Shown: piece by piece, positions 1 to 6,103 of the stretch
Numbering within the stretch: position 1 is the stretch's first letter
How the letters are laid out: each line of letters opens with the position of its first letter
Assembly: GCA_963978235.1 (NCBI GenBank)
Contig: CAXBQM010000062.1
Coordinates: forward strand, 1-6,895
DNA length: 6,895 nt
DNA from: UBA7398 sp963978235
GTDB lineage: Bacteria; Actinomycetota; Actinomycetes; Nanopelagicales; Nanopelagicaceae
Reading direction: 5' to 3'
Notes under the pieces: model-generated
What the model was told of the DNA's origin: nothing
The model's database searches: none
The model's input: the letters and a program-made list of their open reading frames with translations, nothing else
Position numbers and translations under genes: made by a program

Positions 1-224
1 GCAAGATTTGCGGTGGTAATTTTCGAACCAATTTCAAATGGCGTCGACCAGTCAAAAGTGAAATGCACGCCTTCGATTGCGGTATCTGTAGTCACCGCGA
101 GTGGCGCGCGAGTGGGTGCGATGAGCGCTGCATCATCGCCAATTCCAACCACAACTCCAGCGCTCGCCTCACCTGGGCGCGCAAAAATGGCTGCAAGCTG
201 CGAGACGATCTCACTTTCGTTCAC
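1..224 (-). CDS. thiL: Thiamine-monophosphate kinase, N-terminal part (cut by the window edge)
   Basis: Only the first 74 codons are present; the gene runs off the left edge. My translation of the minus strand shows the glycine/aspartate motif GIGDDAA (residues 27-33) followed by VTTDTAIEGVHF (about 44-55). These are the metal/ATP-binding signatures of ThiL, which phosphorylates thiamine monophosphate to thiamine diphosphate using ATP in the cytoplasm. The start is a GTG (protein begins VNESEIVSQL). An in-frame TGA lies three codons upstream and no other start codon is available, so GTG is well supported. A GGGGA-type ribosome-binding site lies about ten bases before it. The gene diverges from the Lrp/AsnC-like gene. 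PurM-family relatives share the fold, but the TTDT...EGVHF arrangement favours ThiL. Confidence 0.93.
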   Translation of the reverse strand, partial: MNESEIVSQLAAIFARPGEASAGVVVGIGDDAALIAPTRAPLAVTTDTAIEGVHFTFDWSTPFEIGSKITTANL

Positions 225-328
225 AAAAAATCATTTCCCCACTCTTGCCATGATGCGCTAGCGTTGGCTTGATTGAGTAGTTAACCAGAACTTCTCTTCG
301 CTGAGGTAGCCAGAAAGAAGGAAACGCA
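225..328. promoter_or_regulatory. Divergent intergenic region between thiL and the Lrp/AsnC-like gene
   Basis: This 104-bp gap separates two genes transcribed away from each other, so it must hold promoters for both. A clear AAGGAA ribosome-binding site (about 318-323) serves the rightward gene. I found no convincing paired -35/-10 hexamers on either strand; TTGCCA at 245-250 could be a -35, but no good -10 lies at the right distance. Confidence 0.5.
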
Positions 329-565
329 ATGTCAGTACAGGCTTACATTTTGATTCAAGTTGAAGTTGGAAAAGCTACTAGCGTTGCCAAAGCAGTCTCC
401 GCGATCTCCGGCGTAACTATCGCCGAAGGCGTTACCGGTCCTTATGACGTCATTATGCGAGCTGAAGCTCCAAGCATGGAAGATTTTGGTCGCACCATAC
501 TTTCAAAGGTACAAGCGGTTCCCGGAATTACGCGCACGTTGACCTGTCCGGTTACCACGCACTAA
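329..565 (+). CDS. Stand-alone Lrp/AsnC effector-binding (RAM) domain protein
   Basis: This 78-residue protein consists only of the alpha/beta ligand-sensing domain found at the C-terminus of Lrp/AsnC regulators. It runs from YILIQVEVGKA through the turn GVTGPYDVIMRAEA (about residues 35-48) to the closing strand GITRTLTCPV. There is no helix-turn-helix, so it cannot bind DNA as an Lrp would. In the family such domains dimerise and often form larger rings that bind amino acids, or they mix with full-length Lrp partners. The ATG start is supported by an AGGA ribosome-binding site six bases upstream. It faces ddl convergently with only 13 bp between the stop codons. Related single-domain proteins occur near thiL in actinobacteria; the ligand and target are unknown. 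Confidence 0.9.
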   Translation: MSVQAYILIQVEVGKATSVAKAVSAISGVTIAEGVTGPYDVIMRAEAPSMEDFGRTILSKVQAVPGITRTLTCPVTTH

Positions 566-578
566 ATACCGAACCAGA

Positions 579-1613
579 TCACCTCACGACATCCTGTCTT
601 CTGCGCAACGCGCTTTCGATCAGAATTGAAATGATTTCACTATAACTTTTTCCTTGGGCTTTCCATAACATCGGAAAGACCGACTTTGGCGTAAAACCAG
701 GCATGGTATTAATTTCATTAATAATAAGTGAACCATCGTTTTTCAAAAAGAAATCAACGCGCGCTAGCCCTTCACAGCCTAGCGACTGAAAAGCTTTCAA
801 CGCTGCTGCTTGAACGTCTGCACTTTCTTTCTCAGTTAATTTCGCCGGAATATCAAATTCAGTTGATCCATCTAAGTACTTCGCTTCAAAATCATAGAAC
901 TCATGGTTTCCTAATACGCGCACTTCACCTACAACTGATGTATGAGGAACACCGGAAATCTCGAGCACGCCGCACTCAATTTCTCTTCCAACAACTGCCG
1001 CCTCAATGAGAATTTTCGGATCATGCACGAGTGCACTTTCAATGGCATCTGATAATTGCTCGGATGATTTAACTTTTGTTGTACCGCGACTTGAGCCACT
1101 TCGGGCTGGTTTTACAAAAAGTGGAAATCCTAAAGATTGCGTACGAGCAAGAGATGCCGATTTATCAGCGTTCCATTCACGTTGAGTAAGCACAATTCCA
1201 GGAGCAACAGCTAGACCATGTGAGGCAAAGATTGGTTTTGCGAATGATTTATCCATCGCCACTGCAGAAGCCAGCACTCCTGAACCTACATACGGAATAT
1301 TCATCATTTCGCATAAACCTTGGAATGTGCCATCTTCGCCGTATGGTCCGTGGAGCAACGGAAAGACCACATCAATTCCAAGCGTTCGTAGATCTATTTC
1401 TTTGCCGCTTTCTACGCATGGCAGTCCATTGCTTTTCTTTCCAAATGGATTCTTCGAATCCAATTGGAGCCATGCGCCATCACTCTCTCTAATTCCAATC
1501 AAAAGAGGTTCATACGCGCTGCGATCAATTGCATTGAGAACGCCTTCCGCAGAGATGCAGGAAATTTCATGTTCGCTACTTCTTCCACCACAGAAAATCG
1601 CAACCCGCTTAAT
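579..1613 (-). CDS. ddl: D-alanine--D-alanine ligase with a probable ATT start codon
   Basis: Ddl joins two D-alanines using ATP for peptidoglycan stem peptides in the cytoplasm. From the proposed ATT start the protein is 344 residues, normal for the family. Visible motifs in order: VAIFCGGRSSEHEIS (residues 4-18; E14 aligns with E. coli DdlB Glu15), HGPYGEDG (88-95), KPARSGSS (168-175), EAKYL with Lys245-Tyr246, RVDFF (285-289) and NEINTMPGFT (299-308). Tyr at 246 rather than Phe indicates a D-Ala-D-Ala rather than a D-Ala-D-Lac enzyme. The first canonical in-frame start is TTG at 1502, which would delete the essential N-terminal glycine loop. An in-frame TAG at 1617-1619 closes the frame upstream. 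ATT at 1611-1613 (or less likely ATC at 1614-1616) is therefore the only plausible initiator. It is the last gene of the plsC-gpsA-ddl operon. Product identity is very sure; the start is inferred. Confidence 0.94.
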   Translation of the reverse strand: MKRVAIFCGGRSSEHEISCISAEGVLNAIDRSAYEPLLIGIRESDGAWLQLDSKNPFGKKSNGLPCVESGKEIDLRTLGIDVVFPLLHGPYGEDGTFQGLCEMMNIPYVGSGVLASAVAMDKSFAKPIFASHGLAVAPGIVLTQREWNADKSASLARTQSLGFPLFVKPARSGSSRGTTKVKSSEQLSDAIESALVHDPKILIEAAVVGREIECGVLEISGVPHTSVVGEVRVLGNHEFYDFEAKYLDGSTEFDIPAKLTEKESADVQAAALKAFQSLGCEGLARVDFFLKNDGSLIINEINTMPGFTPKSVFPMLWKAQGKSYSEIISILIESALRRRQDVVR

Positions 1614-2610
1614 GATCTATCTCCGCTCCAGTATTTAGCGCCATCAATCGTTGAACTGAGGCTTGAGGGGTAAGCGTATTACTAACAACATCGGCTACCG
1701 CTTCAATAATCGGAATCTCTACGCCAACTAGATGCGCTAACTCAACTACTGCTGCCGCCGAACTCACGCCTTCCACTGTTTTCGTCACTGTTGCGCGCGC
1801 CTTTTCATAGGACTCTGATCGACCGAGCACTTCACCAAATTGTCGGTTACGCGAAAGGGTTGATGAACAGGTTGCAACTAAATCGCCCATTCCAGCCAAA
1901 CCTGCAAACGTAAGCGGTTGCGCACCGAGTGCAACGCCAAGTTTTGTCACTTCATTGAGGCCGCGAGTAATCAACATGGCCTGAGTATTTTCGCCAAGTC
2001 CCATTCCTACACACATTCCGACTGCTAATGCGATCACATTCTTAAATGCGCCGGCTAATTCACACCCAATCAAATCTGGCGAGGTATAGACGCGGAAATA
2101 CTTCGTTTTAAACAATTGCGAAATGGCATCAGCTAATTGCGGATTCGTGGATGCTCCAACTGCGCCGGCAGGTTGCCGCAAAATCAACTCACTTGCCAAA
2201 TTAGGGCCAGTAATTAATCCAAGATTTTTCGAATCGATACCAAGAACTTTCTCAATCAACTCAGTCATTCGAAGATGAGTTTCAAGTTCGATTCCTTTGA
2301 GCGTGCTTATTACGGGCTTATTCTTGGGAAATATCGATCGCCAATTTTCTAAATTCTCTCGAAGCGATTGGGATGGAATTGCCACCACCAAATAATCGGC
2401 TTGAAGTGCCTGCTCAATCGAAGTGGTTGCAATAAGCGATTGCGGCAACGTAATTCCGGGTAGAAATTTTGTATTTGTATGGGTGGTATTTATCTCTGCA
2501 ACCACATCGCTATTACGACCCCACAGTTGGACCGAATTACCAGCATCTACCAATACTTGTGCCATGGTCGTTCCCCATGCACCAGAACCCAGAACTGCTA
2601 CCGAACTCAT
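1609..2610 (-). CDS. gpsA: NAD(P)+-dependent glycerol-3-phosphate dehydrogenase
   Basis: The 333-residue protein reduces dihydroxyacetone phosphate to sn-glycerol 3-phosphate, the backbone for phospholipids. The N-terminal Rossmann motif GSGAWGT is at residues 8-14, TLKGIE at 103-108, a GPN motif at 135-137, and the catalytic lysine in GAFKNV at Lys190 (E. coli numbering about 192). The substrate-binding stretch AGMGDLVATC (239-248) and LSRNRQFG (252-259) follow. The length is normal. The ATG start overlaps the stop of plsC as ATGA (2607-2610), a classical coupled junction. Its own stop TAA (1609-1611) overlaps the proposed ATT start of ddl by five bases. Position directly after an acyltransferase gene fits supply of the glycerol-3-phosphate that enters phosphatidic acid. 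Confidence 0.97.
   Translation of the reverse strand: MSSVAVLGSGAWGTTMAQVLVDAGNSVQLWGRNSDVVAEINTTHTNTKFLPGITLPQSLIATTSIEQALQADYLVVAIPSQSLRENLENWRSIFPKNKPVISTLKGIELETHLRMTELIEKVLGIDSKNLGLITGPNLASELILRQPAGAVGASTNPQLADAISQLFKTKYFRVYTSPDLIGCELAGAFKNVIALAVGMCVGMGLGENTQAMLITRGLNEVTKLGVALGAQPLTFAGLAGMGDLVATCSSTLSRNRQFGEVLGRSESYEKARATVTKTVEGVSSAAAVVELAHLVGVEIPIIEAVADVVSNTLTPQASVQRLMALNTGAEIDH
1621..1624 (-). promoter_or_regulatory. Ribosome-binding site that fixes the ddl ATT start
   Basis: GGAG on the minus strand lies exactly seven bases before ATT (1611-1613), an ideal distance. The neighbouring ATC codon would be only four bases away. The site is inside the last codons of gpsA, as expected for coupled genes. 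Confidence 0.7.
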
Positions 2611-3386
2611 GTCTTCTTTACCTTTTTAAAGTTTCCAATTCGCGGTAAATCTGAACTCTTTGGATCAAACCTTGGCGTCGGAGCTTTTTCACCACGTATC
2701 GCTTCAAGAAGTTCCGTGATCTTATCCATGAGGAAATCTGTCGCTTCATCGAGCGCTTGCGGATCCGACTCTCGCCCTTTCCACTGCGCAAAATCTATTG
2801 GCTCACCAACTCGGATAGAAACTTTTGTGCGCGGGAAAAGTTTTGGAATTTTTCCATACGGAGGAAGAACTCGCTCTGGCCCCCACGATGCACAGGGATA
2901 AACCGGAACTCCGGTCATCAGCGATAAGCGAACAACTCCAGTCTTACCTTTCATCGGCCATAAATTTTTATCTCGAGTTAACGTTCCTTCTGGAAATACC
3001 CCAAGGAGATGTCCCGCCTTCAGTACAGCAATTGCATGTTCATACGCTTTCGCAGCATTAGGTGACTCTCTGTCAACTGGAATTTGACCAGCTCCCTTAA
3101 TAACTGTTCCGATGATTGGAATTTGAAAGACTGATTTCTTTCCCAAATATCGCGGCGCTCGTCCATTGTTATAGAGAAAATGACTAAAAGTTAATGGATC
3201 AACATATGAGAGGTGGTTGCAGGTCACAATCGCAGCGCCACTTTTCGGAATTTTCTCTGCACCTTGCCAATCCTTTCGAACAATCAGATTAAGGATTGGT
3301 CGCAAAACTGCGGCACCAAATCGAAACCAGTTATTTGTTCCCAGTGGTTTATTTTTTGGTGGGTCATAACGAATCTCGTCTGACAT
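2607..3386 (-). CDS. plsC: PlsC-type 1-acyl-sn-glycerol-3-phosphate acyltransferase
   Basis: This 259-residue protein has all four lysophosphatidate acyltransferase blocks. They are NHLSYVD (residues 57-63; the catalytic H-x4-D pair is His58/Asp63), GQIPVDR (100-106), FPEGT (131-135) and VPVYP (160-164). It should acylate lysophosphatidic acid to phosphatidic acid at the inner face of the membrane. A moderately hydrophobic N-terminal segment (about residues 22-38) could help membrane attachment, and the C-terminus (about 232-259) is basic and proline-containing. It is first in the plsC-gpsA-ddl operon. The ATG start has only a weak AGG ribosome-binding site about nine bases upstream. Just 26 bp separate the start from the HU terminator stem. 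The PlsC family also includes other acyltransferases of this fold, so the exact acceptor is inferred from family and context. Confidence 0.93.
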   Translation of the reverse strand: MSDEIRYDPPKNKPLGTNNWFRFGAAVLRPILNLIVRKDWQGAEKIPKSGAAIVTCNHLSYVDPLTFSHFLYNNGRAPRYLGKKSVFQIPIIGTVIKGAGQIPVDRESPNAAKAYEHAIAVLKAGHLLGVFPEGTLTRDKNLWPMKGKTGVVRLSLMTGVPVYPCASWGPERVLPPYGKIPKLFPRTKVSIRVGEPIDFAQWKGRESDPQALDEATDFLMDKITELLEAIRGEKAPTPRFDPKSSDLPRIGNFKKVKKT

Positions 3387-3406
3387 ATCGCAAGCCTATT
3401 TCAGTT

Positions 3407-3442
3407 AAAAGAAAAAGAGCCACGATTTCTCGTGGCTCTTTT
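3407..3442 (-). terminator. Intrinsic terminator of the HU gene
   Basis: A perfect 12-bp stem (3413-3424 pairing with 3431-3442) encloses a six-base loop. On the minus strand the stem core is AGAGCCACG and it is followed by a T-rich tract reaching about 3407. It lies 18 bp past the HU stop codon. The other strand also shows a short T-run, so weak action in the opposite direction is possible. Confidence 0.93.
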
Positions 3443-3459
3443 CGAAAAAGAACTAACGC

Positions 3460-3870
3460 TTACTTGCGCTTGCCCTTCTTAGCCTTCTTTGCAGCCTTCT
3501 TAGGTGCCTTCTTTGCAGCCTTCTTCACCACTTTTGCAGCCTTCTTAGGCGCAACTTTGGCTGGAGCTGGCTTTGGGGCAGCTTCAAGCTTGCGGGCTCC
3601 GGCGATTACTTCTTTGAGAGCCTTAGCTGGAAGGAAGCGAACTTTCTTGCTCGCTTTGATTTGAATGGTCTCACCAGTAAATGGGTTACGACCTTTACGA
3701 GCTTTGCGATCTACTTTCTTGAACTTGCCAAAGTCGTTAATCGTGACGTCTTCACCTTTGTGAATGTTACGTGTGATTGAATCGAAAATGACATTTACTG
3801 CGTTTGCGGCTTCCTTCTTACTTCCATTGAAGTATGGAGCCAACCCCGCAATGAACTGGGCTTTGTTCAT
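3460..3870 (-). CDS. hupB: Histone-like HU protein with lysine-rich C-terminal tail (HupB type)
   Basis: HU is a dimeric nucleoid protein that bends and compacts DNA. Residues 1 to about 93 form the standard HU fold: MNKAQFIAGL start, FDSITRNIHKGEDVTINDFGKF, and the DNA-binding beta-arm signature GRNPFTGE (60-67). Residues about 96-136 form a disordered basic tail of KKAA/KKAP units, a trait of actinobacterial HupB and similar to histone H1 tails. The 136-residue length is shorter than mycobacterial HupB but fits this class. The ATG has an AAGGGG ribosome-binding site six bases upstream. The gene is followed by a strong intrinsic terminator and preceded by a 177-bp region with two adjacent palindromes, so it is probably its own transcription unit. 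Confidence 0.97.
   Translation of the reverse strand: MNKAQFIAGLAPYFNGSKKEAANAVNVIFDSITRNIHKGEDVTINDFGKFKKVDRKARKGRNPFTGETIQIKASKKVRFLPAKALKEVIAGARKLEAAPKPAPAKVAPKKAAKVVKKAAKKAPKKAAKKAKKGKRK
3482..3546. repeat. Degenerate 12-bp coding repeat in the HU tail
   Basis: The octamer GCCTTCTT (plus strand) begins at 3482, 3494, 3506 and 3518, exactly 12 bp apart, with a further copy at 3539. On the coding strand each unit encodes about four residues, KKAA or KKAP. Such a repeat could expand or contract by slippage without breaking the frame. Confidence 0.85.
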
Positions 3871-3885
3871 TTCATTCCCCTTATA

Positions 3886-3897
3886 TTTACGCGTAAA
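3886..3897. promoter_or_regulatory. Perfect 12-bp palindrome just upstream of HU
   Basis: TTTACGCGTAAA is its own reverse complement and sits 15-27 bases before the HU start codon, next to the ribosome-binding site. Near-copies are TTTACGCAGAAA at 3928-3939 and TTTATGCGTAAA at 4002-4013. It may be an operator or part of the 5' untranslated region; no binding protein can be named. Confidence 0.5.
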
Positions 3898-3915
3898 GTT
3901 AAGCGTGCGCTTAAC
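3898..3915. promoter_or_regulatory. Perfect 18-bp inverted repeat upstream of HU
   Basis: Arms GTTAAGCG and CGCTTAAC are perfect and separated by two bases; the site directly abuts the 12-bp palindrome. On the minus strand a weak promoter pair, TTGCTA then TTAACT about 18 bp later, would enclose it, placing it like a repressor site. It could equally fold as a leader hairpin in HU mRNA. Confidence 0.5.
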
Positions 3916-4010
3916 GTTGGTAGCAATTTACGCAGAAAAATCAACGTTTTGCGGATATCGCGCGGTGTGTCGGAGTGAGAGTTTTTCAAAAAAACGCGAT
4001 TTTTATGCGT

Positions 4011-4039
4011 AAAAAACTCTAAAGTATGAGTTGAGAGTT
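4011..4039 (-). terminator. Weak candidate terminator after leuD
   Basis: On the minus strand AACTCT (4039-4034) can pair with AGAGTT (4020-4015) across a 13-base loop and is followed by TTTT. The stem is only six AT-rich pairs, nine bases past the leuD stop. The same AGAGTTTTT segment can instead form a nine-pair stem with 3978-3986. Confidence 0.35.
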
Positions 4040-4047
4040 CTACACTT

Positions 4048-4644
4048 TTAACGAACTGGTTGCGTAACAGGCTTGAAAAGTGGGCGTTTTTCTTCAAAAT
4101 CACGGACTGCATCAGTGTGACGAAGCGTTAAACCAATGTCATCTAAGCCTTCCATCAATCGCCAACGCGTGTAATCATCAAGGGCAAATGCGATGGAATG
4201 TCCGTTGTAAGAAACGCTCTTGCTCTCGAGATCAACAGTAACTTCGGTCTGCGGATTAGCTTCAATCGCGCTCCACAGCTTTTCAATCTCTTCTTGCGGC
4301 AAAATCACAGTCAATAGGCCGCCCTTAAGTGAGTTGCCACGGAAAATATCGGCAAACCTACTTGAGATAACTGCTTTAAAACCGTAATTCTGTAGCGCCC
4401 AGACCGCATGCTCTCGTGATGAACCGGTTCCAAAATCAACCCCGGCTACAAGTACTGTCCCCTTGGCAAATTCCGGTTTATTGAGAACAAAATCCGGGTC
4501 GCTTCGCCATGCTGAAAAGAGGCCATCTTCAAAACCAGAACGTGTAACCCGCTTGAGATAGACCGCCGGAATGATTTGATCGGTATCAACATTGCTTCGA
4601 CGGAGCGGTACTGCGGTTCCGGTGTGCTTAATAAATTTTTCCAT
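4048..4644 (-). CDS. leuD: 3-isopropylmalate dehydratase small subunit
   Basis: LeuD is the swivel-domain subunit that pairs with LeuC to isomerise 2-isopropylmalate to 3-isopropylmalate in leucine synthesis. The 198-residue protein (E. coli about 201) shows RRSNVDTDQIIPAVYL near the N-terminus (about residues 15-30), the substrate-loop motif FGTGSSREHA (71-80), ISSRFADIFRGNSLKGGLL (93-111) and the conserved LDDYTRWRLMEGLDDIGLTL (155-174). I chose ATG at 4644 because AGGAG lies five bases upstream. The in-frame GTG at 4650 would start inside that site. The AGGAG overlaps the stop codon of leuC, so leuD is translated right after LeuC with an 8-bp gap. Confidence 0.96.
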   Translation of the reverse strand: MEKFIKHTGTAVPLRRSNVDTDQIIPAVYLKRVTRSGFEDGLFSAWRSDPDFVLNKPEFAKGTVLVAGVDFGTGSSREHAVWALQNYGFKAVISSRFADIFRGNSLKGGLLTVILPQEEIEKLWSAIEANPQTEVTVDLESKSVSYNGHSIAFALDDYTRWRLMEGLDDIGLTLRHTDAVRDFEEKRPLFKPVTQPVR

Positions 4645-4652
4645 GGCCACTC

Positions 4653-6050
4653 CTACAAATCTGCTGGCGATGCCAGCGTTCCTTTAAGCGCTGTTGCTGC
4701 CGCAACGAGCGGACTTACAAGATGTGTTCTTCCGCCTTTTCCTTGCCGACCTTCAAAATTGCGATTTGATGTAGAAGCAGAACGCTCTCCTGGTGTTAAT
4801 TGATCCGGGTTCATTCCGAGACACATGGAACAACCTGCGCTCCGCCACTCTGCGCCAGCAGCGATAAATACTTTATCGAGGCCTTCGGCTTCTGCTTGTA
4901 GCCGAACTCGCGCTGATCCCGGCACAACCAACATCCGAAGCGATGAGGAAATTTTCTTATTTTTAATAATCTCGGCAGCAGCACGGAGGTCTTCAATTCG
5001 ACCATTGGTGCATGAGCCCAAGAAAACTGTGTCGATTGCGATTGATTTCAACGGCGTACCAGCTGTTAAACCCATATAAACCAATGCTCGTTCAGCAGCG
5101 CCGCGCTCTTCTGGATCTGAGATCTCCGCCGGATTCGGTACGGCTGCATTGAGCGGCAAACCTTGTCCTGGATTAGTTCCCCACGTAACAAACGGCGATA
5201 ACTCCGCTGCATTTAACGTAATTTCTTTATCAAACTTTGCATCGCTATCTGTGACCAACGTTTTCCAATACGCAACAGCCTTATCCCACTCCGCGCCTAC
5301 TGGTGCATGAGGTTTTCCTTGAATGTAATCAAAAGTAGTTTGATCTGGCGCAATTAATCCTGCGCGCGCACCGGCTTCAATCGACATATTGCAAATAGTC
5401 ATTCGCGCTTCCATCGAAAGTTCACGAATAGCGCTACCGCGATACTCCAAAACATAACCTTGTCCACCACCGGTACCAATTTTCGCAATGATGGCAAGAA
5501 TGATGTCTTTACTTGTTACTCCTGGTTTGAGTGAACCTTCAACATTAATCGCCATTGTCTTTGGTCGAGCAAGCGGCAGAGTTTGGGTTGCTAAAACATG
5601 TTCGACTTCGCTCGTTCCAATTCCAAATGCGAGTGCGCCAAAAGCGCCATGGGTTGAGGTATGAGAGTCACCGCAGACAATGGTCATTCCTGGTTGCGTA
5701 AGTCCTAGTTGTGGTCCAACCACGTGAACGATGCCTTGTTCTACATCGCCGAGTGAGTGAATACGTACGCCAAATTCCGCGCAATTTTTCCGCAGCGTAT
5801 CGACTTGTAATTTCGAGACTGGATCTGCAATGGGCTTATCGATATCAAGGGTTGGAACGTTGTGGTCTTCCGTAGCAAGAGTGAGGTCAGGCCGGCGAAC
5901 TTTTCTCCCGGTTAATCGAAGGCCATCAAATGCTTGCGGGCTCGTTACTTCATGAATGAGATGGAGATCGATGTAGAGCAAATCAGGTTCGCCTTCAACG
6001 CGACGAACAATGTGATCATCCCAAATCTTCTCCGCAAGTGTCTTTCCCAT
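4653..6050 (-). CDS. leuC: 3-isopropylmalate dehydratase large subunit
   Basis: LeuC is the catalytic [4Fe-4S] aconitase-family subunit of isopropylmalate isomerase. From ATG at 6050 the protein has 465 residues, matching the usual 466, and begins MGKTLAEKIWDDH as in family members. Motifs include TEDHNVPT (60-67), CGDSHTSTHGAFGALAFGIG (126-145) and GSCTNGRIEDL (345-355). The cluster cysteines are Cys347, Cys407 and Cys410 (CSMC). The same-frame extension to 6185 would overlap ndgR and lacks family similarity. The GAGG ribosome-binding site is unusually close, only two bases before ATG. leuC heads leuCD and diverges from ndgR across 53 bp, so NdgR is the likely regulator. Confidence 0.97.
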   Translation of the reverse strand: MGKTLAEKIWDDHIVRRVEGEPDLLYIDLHLIHEVTSPQAFDGLRLTGRKVRRPDLTLATEDHNVPTLDIDKPIADPVSKLQVDTLRKNCAEFGVRIHSLGDVEQGIVHVVGPQLGLTQPGMTIVCGDSHTSTHGAFGALAFGIGTSEVEHVLATQTLPLARPKTMAINVEGSLKPGVTSKDIILAIIAKIGTGGGQGYVLEYRGSAIRELSMEARMTICNMSIEAGARAGLIAPDQTTFDYIQGKPHAPVGAEWDKAVAYWKTLVTDSDAKFDKEITLNAAELSPFVTWGTNPGQGLPLNAAVPNPAEISDPEERGAAERALVYMGLTAGTPLKSIAIDTVFLGSCTNGRIEDLRAAAEIIKNKKISSSLRMLVVPGSARVRLQAEAEGLDKVFIAAGAEWRSAGCSMCLGMNPDQLTPGERSASTSNRNFEGRQGKGGRTHLVSPLVAAATALKGTLASPADL

Positions 6051-6103
6051 ATCCTCGTTCCCGTCGTTTGCATTCTCATATCCTGAGATGGCATTATCAG
6101 AGT
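6051..6103. promoter_or_regulatory. leuC/ndgR divergent promoter region with candidate NdgR operator
   Basis: On the minus strand GATAAT (6098-6093) is a good -10 for leuC, though no good -35 is visible. On the plus strand TTGCAT (6068-6073) and CATTAT (6092-6097), 18 bp apart, form a possible ndgR promoter; the two -10 elements overlap. Between them lies a 15-bp inverted repeat TCTCA-N5-TGAGA (6074-6088), the size of known IclR-family sites. NdgR control of leuC is established in Streptomyces; the site here is inferred. Confidence 0.55.

Noticed and set aside
13..272. Plus-strand ORFs opposite thiL
   Set aside because: Shadow frames of the minus-strand thiL coding sequence, which shows clear ThiL motifs.
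579..1502. Short Ddl starting at TTG 1502
   Set aside because: It lacks the N-terminal GGRSSEHEIS loop needed for D-Ala/ATP binding, although this sequence is intact in frame upstream.
3867..4112. 81-residue minus-strand ORF between leuD and HU
   Set aside because: It starts within leuD in another frame, crosses the palindromic spacer, and has no recognisable domain.
4645..4650. leuD start at GTG 4650
   Set aside because: The GTG lies within the AGGAG ribosome-binding site; ATG 4644 has ideal spacing.
5945..6079. Leader peptide or attenuator ORF upstream of leuC (ATG at 6079, preceded by AGGAT)
   Set aside because: The frame has no run of leucine codons, continues far into leuC in another frame, and no terminator/antiterminator pair is seen.
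6038..6103. Longer ndgR start at ATG 6038
   Set aside because: The added residues do not resemble NdgR and would overlap the leuC start; conserved sequence begins just after GTG 6104.
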